A stretch of 64,000 nucleotides of DNA from Gammaproteobacteria bacterium. GTDB lineage: Bacteria > Pseudomonadota > Gammaproteobacteria > Porifericomitales > Porifericomitaceae. The DNA is taken from assembly GCA_014238615.1 (NCBI GenBank), contig JABAAT010000016.1:1-64000 (forward strand), written 5' to 3'. The position numbers and the translations under genes were made by a program. Shown here piece after piece: positions 11,091 through 22,029 of this stretch (position 1 is the stretch's first letter; every line of letters starts with the position of its first letter). The notes below the pieces were generated by a model, which did not search any database, had not been told where the DNA came from, and was given only the letters and a program-made list of their open reading frames with translations.

Positions 11091-11992
11091 ATTGGCTCAG
11101 TAAACTGTTGCCCTCCCGGGTCAACGCGGGACAGGGCCGGCGGCGCTCCGTACCGGAGGGGCTGTGGACCAAGTGCAGCCATTGCTGCGCCGTTTTGTAT
11201 CGTCCGGAACTCAAGCGTAACTTGTGGGTTTGCCCCAAGTGCGCTTTCCACATGCGCATTTCGGCCGATACGCGCCTGAAGATATTGCTGGATACCGAGC
11301 CGCCGCCGCGGGAGATTGGCGCCCAGGTGGCCAACATGGACCTCTTTAAATTCAAGGATATGAAACGTTACAAGGATCGCCTGCAGGATGCCCGCAGGAA
11401 GAGCGGTCTGAGTGAGGCCCTGTTGGTTTGGGAGGGGCGGTTGCGGGGTCTCCCGGTGGTGGCCTGCAGTTTTGAATTTAAATTCATGGGTGGTTCCATG
11501 GGGAGTGTTGTGGGAGAACGTTTCGTGCTCGCCGTGCAGGCCGCCCTGGAGCACGAGGCGGCGCTGCTGTGTTGCTGCTGCAGCGGCGGCGCGCGCATGC
11601 AGGAGGCCCTGCTTTCCCTCATGCAAATGGCAAAGACCGCGACCGCCCTGACGCTGTTACGCCGCCGCGGCCTGCCTTACGTGAGTGTTCTCTGTGATCC
11701 AACCACCGGGGGGGTTTCCGCCAGCCTGGCCGCCTTGGGAGACGTGATCCTGGCCGAGCCGGGCGCCCTCATCGGTTTCGCCGGACCGCGTATCATCGAA
11801 AAGACCGTGCGCGAAAAATTGCCGGAAGGCTTTCAACGCAGTGAGAGCCTGCTCAAGCGGGGCGGGGTGGATCTGATCGTGGACCGCCGGAAACAGCGGG
11901 AGCACCTGGCGGAGTTGTTGGCGCTGCTGATGCGGCGCCCGGCTCCGGCTCCCGTCACGGAGCTCAAGGCGCTCCCCGAAACGAGTGCGTGA
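11087..11992 (+). CDS. accD: acetyl-CoA carboxylase carboxyltransferase subunit beta
   Basis: N-terminal zinc ribbon ([23 protein letters not shown]); [21 protein letters not shown]. Confidence 0.95.
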   Translation: MNWLSKLLPSRVNAGQGRRRSVPEGLWTKCSHCCAVLYRPELKRNLWVCPKCAFHMRISADTRLKILLDTEPPPREIGAQVANMDLFKFKDMKRYKDRLQDARRKSGLSEALLVWEGRLRGLPVVACSFEFKFMGGSMGSVVGERFVLAVQAALEHEAALLCCCCSGGARMQEALLSLMQMAKTATALTLLRRRGLPYVSVLCDPTTGGVSASLAALGDVILAEPGALIGFAGPRIIEKTVREKLPEGFQRSESLLKRGGVDLIVDRRKQREHLAELLALLMRRPAPAPVTELKALPETSA

Positions 11993-13302
11993 AGGTGCTC
12001 GAACAGACGCAGCCGTGCGCTTCCCTGAGCCTGGAGAAATGGCTCAGGCGGCAGGAGCGAATCCATTTCCCCATGGTGGAGATGGGCCTGGAGCGTTGCC
12101 GCGAGGTGGCAGGTCGGCTTGGATTGTTGGAGCCCGGATACCAGGTCGTTACCGTGGCCGGTACCAACGGCAAGGGTTCCTGCGTGGCGATGCTGGAGTC
12201 CGTGCTGCGTTCCGCCGGCTACACAACGGGAGCTTATTATTCGCCTCACCTGCTGCGCTACAACGAGCGCATCCGCATCCATAGCCGGGAAGTGAGCGAT
12301 GCGGCGCTTTGCACAGCTTTCCAAAAGATTGAAGCGGCCCGTGGAGATATTGAACTCACCTACTTTGAATTTGGCACCCTGGCCGCTTTTTACCTGTTCC
12401 GAGAGGCGGCGGTGCAGATCACCGTGCTGGAGGTCGGCCTGGGAGGGCGCCTGGACGCCGTGAACCTGCTGGACCCCGATGTGGCCCTGGTGACCAGTAT
12501 CGATCTCGATCACCAGCGTTGGCTGGGTGCGGATCGTGAGAGCATCAGCCGGGAAAAAGCGGGGATCTTCCGGGCTGGTCGGCCTGCTGTCTGTTCCGAC
12601 CCGGAACCGCCGGAGGGATTACTTCGCCGTGCCTCGGAACTGGGTGCCCCGCTGTCTCTGCCCGGTAAGGACTACCGCCTGAAAAATGGTGGAGGTGCGT
12701 GGGACTGGTATGGGCCGGACGCCGCCTGTTACCAGGAGTTGCCGCATCCGGATCAGAGGAACTCCTGCCAGTTGCAGAACGTCGGAGGCGTACTCATGGC
12801 CTTGCACTTGTTGCGCGACTGTTTTCCGGTGCGGGAGCAGGATTTGCGTGACGGATTGAGCAAAGTGCGGTTCCCCGGGCGCTTCCAGGTCCTTCCTGGA
12901 CCCCGCTGTTATATACTGGACGTGGCGCACAATCGGCAGGCGGCGCAACAGTTGAGACGCAACCTGGAGGCCTTGCCGCGGAGTGGGGCCCAGCATTTCC
13001 TGGTTGGTATGCTGGCAGATAAAGACTATGTATCGGTACTTGAGATCCTGGCACCGCTGGCCGACAGCTGCCACCTGGTGGATCTACCGGCTCCGCGCGG
13101 TGCCTCGGCGACGCGCCTGGCGGCCGCCCTGGGCGACCTTGATGTCAGCGGGTTGCGCACCCACTGTCATCCCGACGTTGCCCGGGGTCTGGGTGTGCTG
13201 CGCCGGGAATCGCGGGATGGGGATCGGATCGTGGTCTGCGGTTCTTTCCTGACGGTGGGGGAAGCGCTCAACTGTCTTGGCGCGCAGGAGTCAGGCTGGT
13301 GA
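11989..13302 (+). CDS. folC: bifunctional folylpolyglutamate / dihydrofolate synthase
   Basis: [45 protein letters not shown]; next to accD. Confidence 0.94.
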   Translation: MKVLEQTQPCASLSLEKWLRRQERIHFPMVEMGLERCREVAGRLGLLEPGYQVVTVAGTNGKGSCVAMLESVLRSAGYTTGAYYSPHLLRYNERIRIHSREVSDAALCTAFQKIEAARGDIELTYFEFGTLAAFYLFREAAVQITVLEVGLGGRLDAVNLLDPDVALVTSIDLDHQRWLGADRESISREKAGIFRAGRPAVCSDPEPPEGLLRRASELGAPLSLPGKDYRLKNGGGAWDWYGPDAACYQELPHPDQRNSCQLQNVGGVLMALHLLRDCFPVREQDLRDGLSKVRFPGRFQVLPGPRCYILDVAHNRQAAQQLRRNLEALPRSGAQHFLVGMLADKDYVSVLEILAPLADSCHLVDLPAPRGASATRLAAALGDLDVSGLRTHCHPDVARGLGVLRRESRDGDRIVVCGSFLTVGEALNCLGAQESGW

Positions 13303-13820
13303 ATCGAAGCTTCTGGGAGCGCGTCTTGGGCGCGGCGATCCTGCTTGCGGTGGGAGTGCTGCTTATCCCCATGCTGCTTGGTGAACCGGTGCCGCGGCCG
13401 CCGCCGCGACCGGAAAAACTGCTGCCGGAGCAGCTGTTACCCGACCTGGACCTGGAAATCCCGGCCGTGGAGGTCGCGCGCCCCGGGGAGGCTTTACAGC
13501 AAGAGCGGGAAGGCGGGTTGCTCGGCATGCAGTCGGCGCCGCCAGGCGTGGCGGCTCCCACGCCGCCCCCGGCGCTTGCGGGGCAGACGACCTGGAGCGT
13601 GCAGGTTTCCAGTTTCAGGGAACGGGCCCCGGCCGAAAAACTGCGGGACAAACTGCGCCGTGCGGCCTATCCGGCCTTTATCCGTGATGTGGATCGGGGC
13701 GGGGTCTCGTGGTACCAGGTGAAAGTTGGAGCGGAGACGCACCGAGACGGGGCGGAACGCTTGCGCCAACGCTTGCGGCAGGTTTTCGCCTTGGAGGGGC
13801 TGGTGACCCGCGAGCCATGA
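13299..13820 (+). CDS. SPOR-domain protein (DedD-like)
   Basis: Single N-terminal TM plus C-terminal WSVQVSSFRERAPAEKLRDKLR...VKVGAETHRDGAERL SPOR domain; conserved folC-dedD-cvpA order. Confidence 0.85.
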   Translation: MNRSFWERVLGAAILLAVGVLLIPMLLGEPVPRPPPRPEKLLPEQLLPDLDLEIPAVEVARPGEALQQEREGGLLGMQSAPPGVAAPTPPPALAGQTTWSVQVSSFRERAPAEKLRDKLRRAAYPAFIRDVDRGGVSWYQVKVGAETHRDGAERLRQRLRQVFALEGLVTREP

Positions 13821-13875
13821 ACGGCGCTCCGTCAAAACGGACGAAAGCCCCGCGGCGGCGCCCGGAAGTCACGGT

Positions 13876-14391
13876 ATGAATTACTGTGACTGGGGTTTCG
13901 TGGGGGTGATACTCGTCTGCTCGTTGTGCGGATGGCTGGGCGGCCTGTTTAGCGCGCTTAGCACCATGCTTGCCTGGGGAGGGGCCTTGTGGCTGGCGTT
14001 TCTCTCCGCGCCCAAGGCGGTGGAAATATTGCAAGGCTTCAACATGGAGAGCGATCTTGTCGTACTTGTTTCGGTGCTGGGCGGTTTCGCCGCCTGGCTG
14101 ATCCTGGTGCTGCTGTTGATGCATTTACTGCTGTTGCTGGTACATAGATTCCCCGGGAAACGGCTCCTGGGCGGTCTCTTGTGTGGCATGCTGAACGGCC
14201 TGTGGATCTCCCTGGTAGTGGTTTTCCTGGTGGGCTTTACCGTCCTTCCGGAGGTGTCTATATGGCGCGAGAGCCATGTGCAAAAGTTTTTGACCCGGCC
14301 GGCCGGGTGGTTCTGGCGGGTTCTGCCGAATGCCTCGTCCGAGGTCCGTGACGCGTGGTCGCCGCCGCCCGCTGACAGCTGGGAGCCATAA
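13876..14391 (+). CDS. cvpA: CvpA family membrane protein
   Basis: Four-TM CvpA-like protein directly upstream of purF. Confidence 0.85.
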   Translation: MNYCDWGFVGVILVCSLCGWLGGLFSALSTMLAWGGALWLAFLSAPKAVEILQGFNMESDLVVLVSVLGGFAAWLILVLLLMHLLLLLVHRFPGKRLLGGLLCGMLNGLWISLVVVFLVGFTVLPEVSIWRESHVQKFLTRPAGWFWRVLPNASSEVRDAWSPPPADSWEP

Positions 14392-14394
14392 GCG

Positions 14395-15891
<1,497 letters not shown>

Positions 15892-15915
15892 CGAAGTCCC
15901 ACCCGGAGTCACGAC

Positions 15916-16488
15916 ATGGCCGCATACAACACCAACGAATTCAAAAGCGGATTGAAAGTGCTGATTGATGGGGACCCCTGTTCCATCATTGAGAATGAAT
16001 TCATTAAGCCCGGCAAGGGCCAGGCGTTCAACCGCGTGAAATACCGCAACCTGAAGAACGGCCGGGTGCTCGAGAGGAATATTCGCTCCGGGGAGAGCGT
16101 GGAAGCCGCCGAGGTGCAGGAACGGGAGATGCAGTTTCTTTACCAGGACGACGCGACCTGGAATTTCATGGATCCGGTCAGCTACGAACAGGTGGCCGCC
16201 GGGACGGGGGCGATGGCGGAGGCTGGGCGCTGGTTGCAGGGGCAGGAAATGTGCCAGGTAGTGGTTTGGAAGGGGTCGCCCATCAGTGTGTCGGCCCCCC
16301 AGTTCGTGGTGTTGCGCGTGCGCGAGACCGCGCCGGGGGTGCGCGGCGATACGGCCGGCGGCGGCGGTAAACCGGCAACCGTGGGAAATGATGTGGTCAT
16401 CAGGGTGCCGCTCTTCGTGGAGCAGGGGGAACTCGTGAAAGTGGATACGCGTACCGCGACCTACGTGGGCCGCGCCGTAGAGAACTAA
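15916..16488 (+). CDS. efp: elongation factor P
   Basis: NEFIKPGKGQAFNRVKYRNLKNG loop with modifiable lysine. Confidence 0.96.
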   Translation: MAAYNTNEFKSGLKVLIDGDPCSIIENEFIKPGKGQAFNRVKYRNLKNGRVLERNIRSGESVEAAEVQEREMQFLYQDDATWNFMDPVSYEQVAAGTGAMAEAGRWLQGQEMCQVVVWKGSPISVSAPQFVVLRVRETAPGVRGDTAGGGGKPATVGNDVVIRVPLFVEQGELVKVDTRTATYVGRAVEN

Positions 16489-16524
16489 CTGGCTTTCCAG
16501 CGACAAGGACCGGTACCGGGGCGG

Positions 16525-17073
16525 GTGCGCATTATCGGCGGCCGCTGGCGGCGGCGCCTGTTGCCGGTGGAAATTCTGCCCGGGCTGCGTCCCACCCCGG
16601 ATCGGGCCCGGGAAACCCTGTTCAACTGGCTTGGAGCGCGACTGCCAGGGGCGCATTGCCTGGATCTGTTTGCGGGAAGCGGGGTGCTGGGCCTGGAGGC
16701 CTTGTCGCGTGGCGCGGCCGCGGTTGTGCTGGTGGAGAGGCACCCGTTGCTGGGTCGGCGGTTGCGCGAGCAGCTGCGGCGCCTGAAGGCCGGTCCCCAG
16801 GCGCGCTTGTGGGAGGCGGAGGCCGTTGCCTGGCTGCGGCGTGCGCCCGGCGTCTTTGACATTGTCTTTTTAGATCCGCCTTACACGAGCGGCCTGGCGG
16901 GCCCCTGCTGCGAACTGCTGCTGGAGCGCGGTCTGCTTACCCCGGGAGCGCGGCTTTCCCTGGAAAGCGATGCAACGGCGCCGCCGCCGGTGTTGCCGGC
17001 GAGCCTCCAAAGGCTGCGCTGCCGCTGTTTCGGCCGCAGCCGACTTTGCCTGCTCGGCTTACCCGACGGTTAG
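16525..17073 (+). CDS. rsmD: 16S rRNA (guanine(966)-N(2))-methyltransferase RsmD
   Basis: RIIGGRWRRRLLPV, LDLFAGSGVLGLEALSRGA, DIVFLDPPY motifs. Confidence 0.93.
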   Translation: MRIIGGRWRRRLLPVEILPGLRPTPDRARETLFNWLGARLPGAHCLDLFAGSGVLGLEALSRGAAAVVLVERHPLLGRRLREQLRRLKAGPQARLWEAEAVAWLRRAPGVFDIVFLDPPYTSGLAGPCCELLLERGLLTPGARLSLESDATAPPPVLPASLQRLRCRCFGRSRLCLLGLPDG

Positions 17074-17138
17074 CCTGGCGACGGTTAGCCTGGCGACGGT
17101 TAGCCTGGCGACGGTTAGCCTGGCGACGGTTAGCCGGG
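17065..17138. repeat. 15-bp tandem repeat, 5 copies (gacggttagcctggc), overlapping the rsmD stop codon
   Basis: Units begin at 17065, 17080, 17095, 17110, 17125; four perfect, the last diverging at its end. Confidence 0.97.
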
Positions 17139-17179
17139 TTGTCAGCTGTTCCCTTGGGAGGATGCGCCCTGCGAAAGCT

Positions 17180-19981
17180 TCAGGTGGCCGGAAGAGTTTC
17201 GGCGGCCGCCTCGGCATAAGACGTGACACGCACCGCGCAATACTTGAACTCGGGGATCTTACCCTGTGGATCCAACTTTGGATTGGTGAGCAGGTTCGCG
17301 GCCGCCTCCCGGTAGCAAAAAGCCATGAAAACGGTGCCCGGCTGCAAGCCGGAATCCTTCCGAACGATGGCCCGCAGGAGGCCGCGCCTGGATTCCACCT
17401 GAAGCAAGTCTCCGGGTGCCGCCCCCAGGGTCTGGATGTCGTCTGGGTGCAGGGATACCACCGGCTCAGGCTCAATGGCGTTCAGCACCGTGGCGGCGCG
17501 CGTCATACTGCCGGTATGCCAGTGCTCCAGCTGCCTGCCGGTGATGAACACGAAGGGATATTCCTCGCTGGGAAGTTCGTCGGCGTGGCGGTACACGGCC
17601 GGTACGAATTTTCCCTTGCCGTCCGGGGTGGGGAAGCCGCCCTGAAACAGGATCGGCTGCCCGGGGTCGCCTGGTTTTGTGAGCGGATAAGTCAGGGAGT
17701 CCTCTTTTTCCAGCCGTTCCCAGGTCATGCCGCTGATGCTGGGCATGGCCTTCAGGAGTTCATCAAAGACCTGCCTGGGAGATTCGTAGTGCCAATCCAG
17801 TCCCATGCGCCGGGCCAACTCCTGGATGATCCAGAGGTCCTGGCGCGCCTCACCGGGGGACTCAATGGCCTGGCGTCCCAGTTGCACGCGGCGATCGGTG
17901 TTGGTGAAGGTGCCGGTTTTTTCCGGGAAGGCCGAGGCGGGCAGGATCACGTCCGCGAAGCCGGCCGTCTCCGTGAAAAAGATATCCTGCACCACCAACC
18001 AGTCCAGCTTCGCCAGCATCTCCCTGACATGCTCCAGGTCGGGGTCGGACATGGCTGGATTCTCTCCCATGACGTACATGCCGCGGATATCACCCTGCCC
18101 GATCCCGTTAATGGTTTCTACCACGGTGAGCCCGGGTTCGGGATCCAGGTGCGCATTCCAGAGCTGTTCGAAATGACGCCGGGCTTTCAGGTCGCTGACT
18201 GCCTGGTAATCGGGGAAGACCATGGGGATCAGGCCCACGTCCGAGGCGCCCTGTACGTTGTTTTGGCCGCGCAAGGGGTGCAGTCCGGTGCCGGGGCGTC
18301 CGATCTGCCCGGTGAGCAGGGCCAGGGAAATCAGGCAGCGGGCGTTGTCGGTGCCGTGTGTGTGCTGCGAGATGCCCATGCCCCAGAAGATCATGGAGCC
18401 GGAGGCCCTGGCGTACAGGCGTGCCACCTCGCGCAGGGTCTCTGCGGGGATGCCGCAGATGGGGGCTACCTGTTCGGGGCTGTAGTCTGCGAGGTTGGCC
18501 TTCAATGCGTCAAATCCGGAGGTATGTGCGCGTATGTAGGCATCATTCTGCAGTTTCTCGTCCAGGATGGCGCGCATGATGCCGTTCAGCAGGGGCACGT
18601 CGGTGTCCGGCCGGAACTGCAGGAAGTAACTCGCATGGCGCGCCAGGTCGGAGCGGTATGGGTCGATCAGGATCAGGGTCTTGCCCTGGCGGACGGCGTT
18701 TTTTATGAAGGTGGCCGCCACCGGGTGGTTCACGGTGGGACGGGCGCCGATGATCAGAATGACTTCCGCATCCGCCACGTCGGCCACCTGGTTGGAAACG
18801 GCCCCGGAGCCGATGCATTCAAGCAGGGCGGCCACCGAGGATGCATGGCAGAGGCGCGTACAGTGGTCCACGTTGTTTGAGCCGAAACCGGTGCGCACCA
18901 GCTTTTGGAACAGGTAGGCTTCTTCGTTGCTGCCCTTGGCGGAGCCGAAGCCAGCCAGGCTGCGCGGCCCGTCCCGCTCGCGCAGTTTGCACAGTCGCTC
19001 GGCGGCCGTGTCCAGGGCTTCATCCCAGTCGACCTCTCGGAACACTTCGTGCATGCGCTCGGGTGGAACGAGGGTGGCATGCTTTGGAGCGTCAGGGCGC
19101 CGTATGAGCGGTCGCAGCAGGCGTCCCTGGTGATGGACGTAATCGAAGCCGTAGCGTCCCTTGACGCACAGGCGGGAATGGTTGGTCTCCCCGTCACGGC
19201 CGTTGACATACAGGATGCGGTTGTCGCGCACGTGGTACTTGAGCAGGCAGCCCACCCCGCAATAGGGGCAGACCGAGTCTACTTTGCGTTCGGTCTCCTG
19301 GAGCACGTTCTCGCCAGCCGGCATGAGCGCGCCGGTGGGACAGGCCTGTACGCATTCGCCGCAGCCTACGCAGGTGCTTTGGCCCATGGGATCCTGCATG
19401 TCGAAAACAACCAGGGAATGTTCGCCGCGATGGGCGTAACCCAGCACGTCGTTGACCTGCTCCTCACGGCAGGCGCGCACACAGCGGGTGCATTGGATGC
19501 AGGCGTCCAGGTGCACGCTGATGCCGGGGTGAGAGTTGTCCGGGGGCGGCTGGGAACGGCCCGGGAAACGCGGCTGCTTTAGCTGCAATGCCTGGGCCCA
19601 GTGGTGCAATTCGGAGTCGCGCTGGTAGGGCGCCTGCTCCCGCGGCGGCATGTCCGCAAGCAGCAGTTCCAGCACCAGCTTTTGGGAGAGCCGGGAGCGT
19701 TCGTTGGCGCTCTCAACCCGCATGCCCGCGGTGGGGCGGCGCCAACAGGAGGGGGCTAACACCCGCTCGCCCTCGATCTCCACCATGCAGGCGCGGCAGT
19801 TGCCGTCCGGGCGGTACCCGGGTTTGTGGCACAGGCGAGGGATTTCCACGCCATGGCGGTCGGCCGCCTCCAGGATGGTTTCTTCCGGCAGGGCGCTGAT
19901 TTCTCGTCCGTCCAGGGTGAAGCGCACGGACTGGGGCGGAGCCTGGATTGTTGGAGCCTGGGCTGTTGCTTGAGTGGCCAT
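17180..19981 (-). CDS. fdhA: NAD-dependent formate dehydrogenase alpha subunit (NuoG-like 2Fe-2S/4Fe-4S N-terminus plus Mo/W-bis-MGD catalytic domain)
   Basis: CHKPGYRPDGNCRACMVEIEGERVLAPSC; CTRCVRACREEQ; CVGCGECVQACPTGAL; CPYCGVGCLLKY; NNVDHCTRLCHASS (Cys at the metal-ligand position). Start ATG at 19981 overlaps the upstream gene's TGA. Confidence 0.95.
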   Translation of the reverse strand: MATQATAQAPTIQAPPQSVRFTLDGREISALPEETILEAADRHGVEIPRLCHKPGYRPDGNCRACMVEIEGERVLAPSCWRRPTAGMRVESANERSRLSQKLVLELLLADMPPREQAPYQRDSELHHWAQALQLKQPRFPGRSQPPPDNSHPGISVHLDACIQCTRCVRACREEQVNDVLGYAHRGEHSLVVFDMQDPMGQSTCVGCGECVQACPTGALMPAGENVLQETERKVDSVCPYCGVGCLLKYHVRDNRILYVNGRDGETNHSRLCVKGRYGFDYVHHQGRLLRPLIRRPDAPKHATLVPPERMHEVFREVDWDEALDTAAERLCKLRERDGPRSLAGFGSAKGSNEEAYLFQKLVRTGFGSNNVDHCTRLCHASSVAALLECIGSGAVSNQVADVADAEVILIIGARPTVNHPVAATFIKNAVRQGKTLILIDPYRSDLARHASYFLQFRPDTDVPLLNGIMRAILDEKLQNDAYIRAHTSGFDALKANLADYSPEQVAPICGIPAETLREVARLYARASGSMIFWGMGISQHTHGTDNARCLISLALLTGQIGRPGTGLHPLRGQNNVQGASDVGLIPMVFPDYQAVSDLKARRHFEQLWNAHLDPEPGLTVVETINGIGQGDIRGMYVMGENPAMSDPDLEHVREMLAKLDWLVVQDIFFTETAGFADVILPASAFPEKTGTFTNTDRRVQLGRQAIESPGEARQDLWIIQELARRMGLDWHYESPRQVFDELLKAMPSISGMTWERLEKEDSLTYPLTKPGDPGQPILFQGGFPTPDGKGKFVPAVYRHADELPSEEYPFVFITGRQLEHWHTGSMTRAATVLNAIEPEPVVSLHPDDIQTLGAAPGDLLQVESRRGLLRAIVRKDSGLQPGTVFMAFCYREAAANLLTNPKLDPQGKIPEFKYCAVRVTSYAEAAAETLPAT

Positions 19982-21702
19982 CAGTTGAACTCCTGTGGGA
20001 AGTAGCGCATGGCACAGAGCAGGGGATTGGGTGCGGCCTGCCCGAGACCGCAGATGGAGGAATCGGCCATGACCTGTGAGAGTTCTTCCAACAGCGGCCG
20101 ATCCCAATGCTCCCGTTCCATCAGGTGTACGGCCTTGATGGTGCCTGCCCGGCAGGGGGTGCATTGACCGCAGGATTCGTGCGCGAAGAAGCGCATGGCG
20201 TTTAGCGCGGCGCGGCGTACGCTGTCCTTCTGGGAGAGTATGATGATGGCCGCGGAGCCGATGAAGCAGCCGTGTTCGTGCAGGGTGTCAAAGTCCAGCG
20301 GCACGTCCGCGGCCAGGGAGGCCGGCAGGATGCCACCCGAGGCGCCGCCGGGGAAGAAGGCGTACAACTCGTGACCCGGCAGCATGCCGCCGCAATATTC
20401 GTCGATCAGTTCGCGCGCCGAGATGCCAGCCGGGGCCAGGTGCACACCCGGTTTACAAACCCGGCCGCTCACCGAAAAGGAGCGCAGGCCCTGCCGCCCG
20501 CGCCGCCCATGGCGGGAGAATTCCTCACCGCCCTGCTGCACAATGTCCCGCACCCAGTGCAGGGTTTCCAGGTTGTGTTCCAGGGTAGGACGATTGAACA
20601 GTCCAACCTGGGCCACGAAAGGGGGGCGTAGCCGGGGCATGCCGCGCTTGCCTTCGATGGACTCGATCATGGCCGATTCCTCGCCGCAGATGTAGGCCCC
20701 CGCGCCGCGCCGCAGTTGCAGTTCCGGCAGCGGCGCACCGGGCGGGTCGTTGCGCAGGGCCTCCAATTCCTCTTCCAGCAGGCGCCTGCAACCGGCGTAT
20801 TCGTCGCGCAGATAGAGATAGACGGTCTGCGCCTCGATGGCCCAGGCTGCGATGAGTGTGCCCTCCAGGAAGCGGTGCGGGTCGCGCTCCAGGTAATAGC
20901 GATCCTTAAAGGTGCCGGGCTCACCTTCGTCAATGTTTATCGCGATGAGGCGCGGCCCCTGCTGCCCGCGCAGTATCTCCCACTTTTTGGCCGCCGGGAA
21001 GCCGGCGCCGCCCAGGCCGCGCAGGCCGGATTTTTTCAGTTCCTTCAGTATCTCGTCAACGCTGCGCCGGCCTTCCAGGCAGTCAGCGAGGAGGCGATAG
21101 CCGCCTGTCTCCCGGTATGCCTGGTAACGGATCACGTCCGGCGGTACGTTGTCTTCAACCCGGCCGGTGCGTACGGTTTCCATGACCGCGTCCGGTGTGG
21201 TCCGCTCCAGGGGAAAAGTCCCCGCCACAGCCACGGGAGCGGCCGCGCACCGCCCCACGCAAGGCACCCGCTGCACCCGGAAGCGCCCCCCGGAGTGTTG
21301 CGCCTCCCGCTCCAACGTTTCGGCCAGGCCCGTCGCACCGAACATCTCGCAGACCACCGAGTCGCAGACCCGCACGGTCAATTTCGGGAGCGGGGGCGCA
21401 TCGTCCTCGGGCAGATCGAAGTGGTGATAGAAAGAGGCGGTCTCGTAAACCTCCACCATGGACAGGCGTAATTCTTCCGCGAGTGCGCCCATGTGGGCCC
21501 TGGATAGTTGCTGATAACGATCCTGAATGCGGTGCAGGTACTCGATAAGCAGATCGCGGCGGCGCGGCTCTTCCCCGAGCAGGGCGCGCACTTCGTCGCG
21601 CGCCCGGACCGACACGGTGCGCCCGCGCACCTGGCCCCGGCGGCGTTTGGAGGGCACGGGCCGGCGGTCTGTTTTTCCCAACTCTGGCTCAGACTGCGAC
21701 AT
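19981..21702 (-). CDS. fdhB: NAD-dependent formate dehydrogenase beta subunit, NuoE-NuoF fusion
   Basis: NuoE-like N-terminal part (TVRVCDSVVCEMFGATGLAETLE...PCVGRCAAAPV) fused to NuoF-like FMN/NADH/4Fe-4S part (GLRGLGGAGFPAAKKWE, GAGAYICGEESAMIESIEGKRG, ESCGQCTPCRAGT). Confidence 0.93.
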   Translation of the reverse strand: MSQSEPELGKTDRRPVPSKRRRGQVRGRTVSVRARDEVRALLGEEPRRRDLLIEYLHRIQDRYQQLSRAHMGALAEELRLSMVEVYETASFYHHFDLPEDDAPPLPKLTVRVCDSVVCEMFGATGLAETLEREAQHSGGRFRVQRVPCVGRCAAAPVAVAGTFPLERTTPDAVMETVRTGRVEDNVPPDVIRYQAYRETGGYRLLADCLEGRRSVDEILKELKKSGLRGLGGAGFPAAKKWEILRGQQGPRLIAINIDEGEPGTFKDRYYLERDPHRFLEGTLIAAWAIEAQTVYLYLRDEYAGCRRLLEEELEALRNDPPGAPLPELQLRRGAGAYICGEESAMIESIEGKRGMPRLRPPFVAQVGLFNRPTLEHNLETLHWVRDIVQQGGEEFSRHGRRGRQGLRSFSVSGRVCKPGVHLAPAGISARELIDEYCGGMLPGHELYAFFPGGASGGILPASLAADVPLDFDTLHEHGCFIGSAAIIILSQKDSVRRAALNAMRFFAHESCGQCTPCRAGTIKAVHLMEREHWDRPLLEELSQVMADSSICGLGQAAPNPLLCAMRYFPQEFN

Positions 21703-22029
21703 GATGAAACTTGCAGTTTTCCAACACAAGAGACCTTAAAAACCAGGAGATTTAAAGATCCATATGACCGGCAGGAACCAGGGTTGCCCCGTAGCCCGGC
21801 CGCCACGCGCGCCCGGCCCGAGTTCAGACACCCGTCCCAGCCACCAGCTGCAGCCCCACCTGAAAACAGGATGTGACATGCGGCGGATTAATGCACGGTC
21901 CGACTCCCCGACACCTTCAGGCCACCGGAGTCTGATCCTTCGAAGCAGAAAGCATAGCAGGTTTTACGGGGCCACGCCGCCCGGCGCCGGTCTCGGCCGG
22001 TGGGTGTCCCATGCTTCGGATCGCCGCTG

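Noticed and set aside
17065-17138. Considered as a CRISPR array
   Set aside because: 15-bp head-to-tail units with no spacers and no cas genes nearby; simple minisatellite.
16970-18880. 636-aa plus-strand ORF opposite fdhA, and similar long ORFs antisense to gltA (33827..34954), fhcA (28771..29709), prc and sucA
   Set aside because: Shadow ORFs from high-GC codon bias; the opposite strand encodes well-recognised conserved proteins and the shadow translations show no family motifs.
17180-19981. Possible selenocysteine formate dehydrogenase
   Set aside because: No in-frame TGA at the metal-ligand site; the motif reads NNVDHCTRLCH with Cys.
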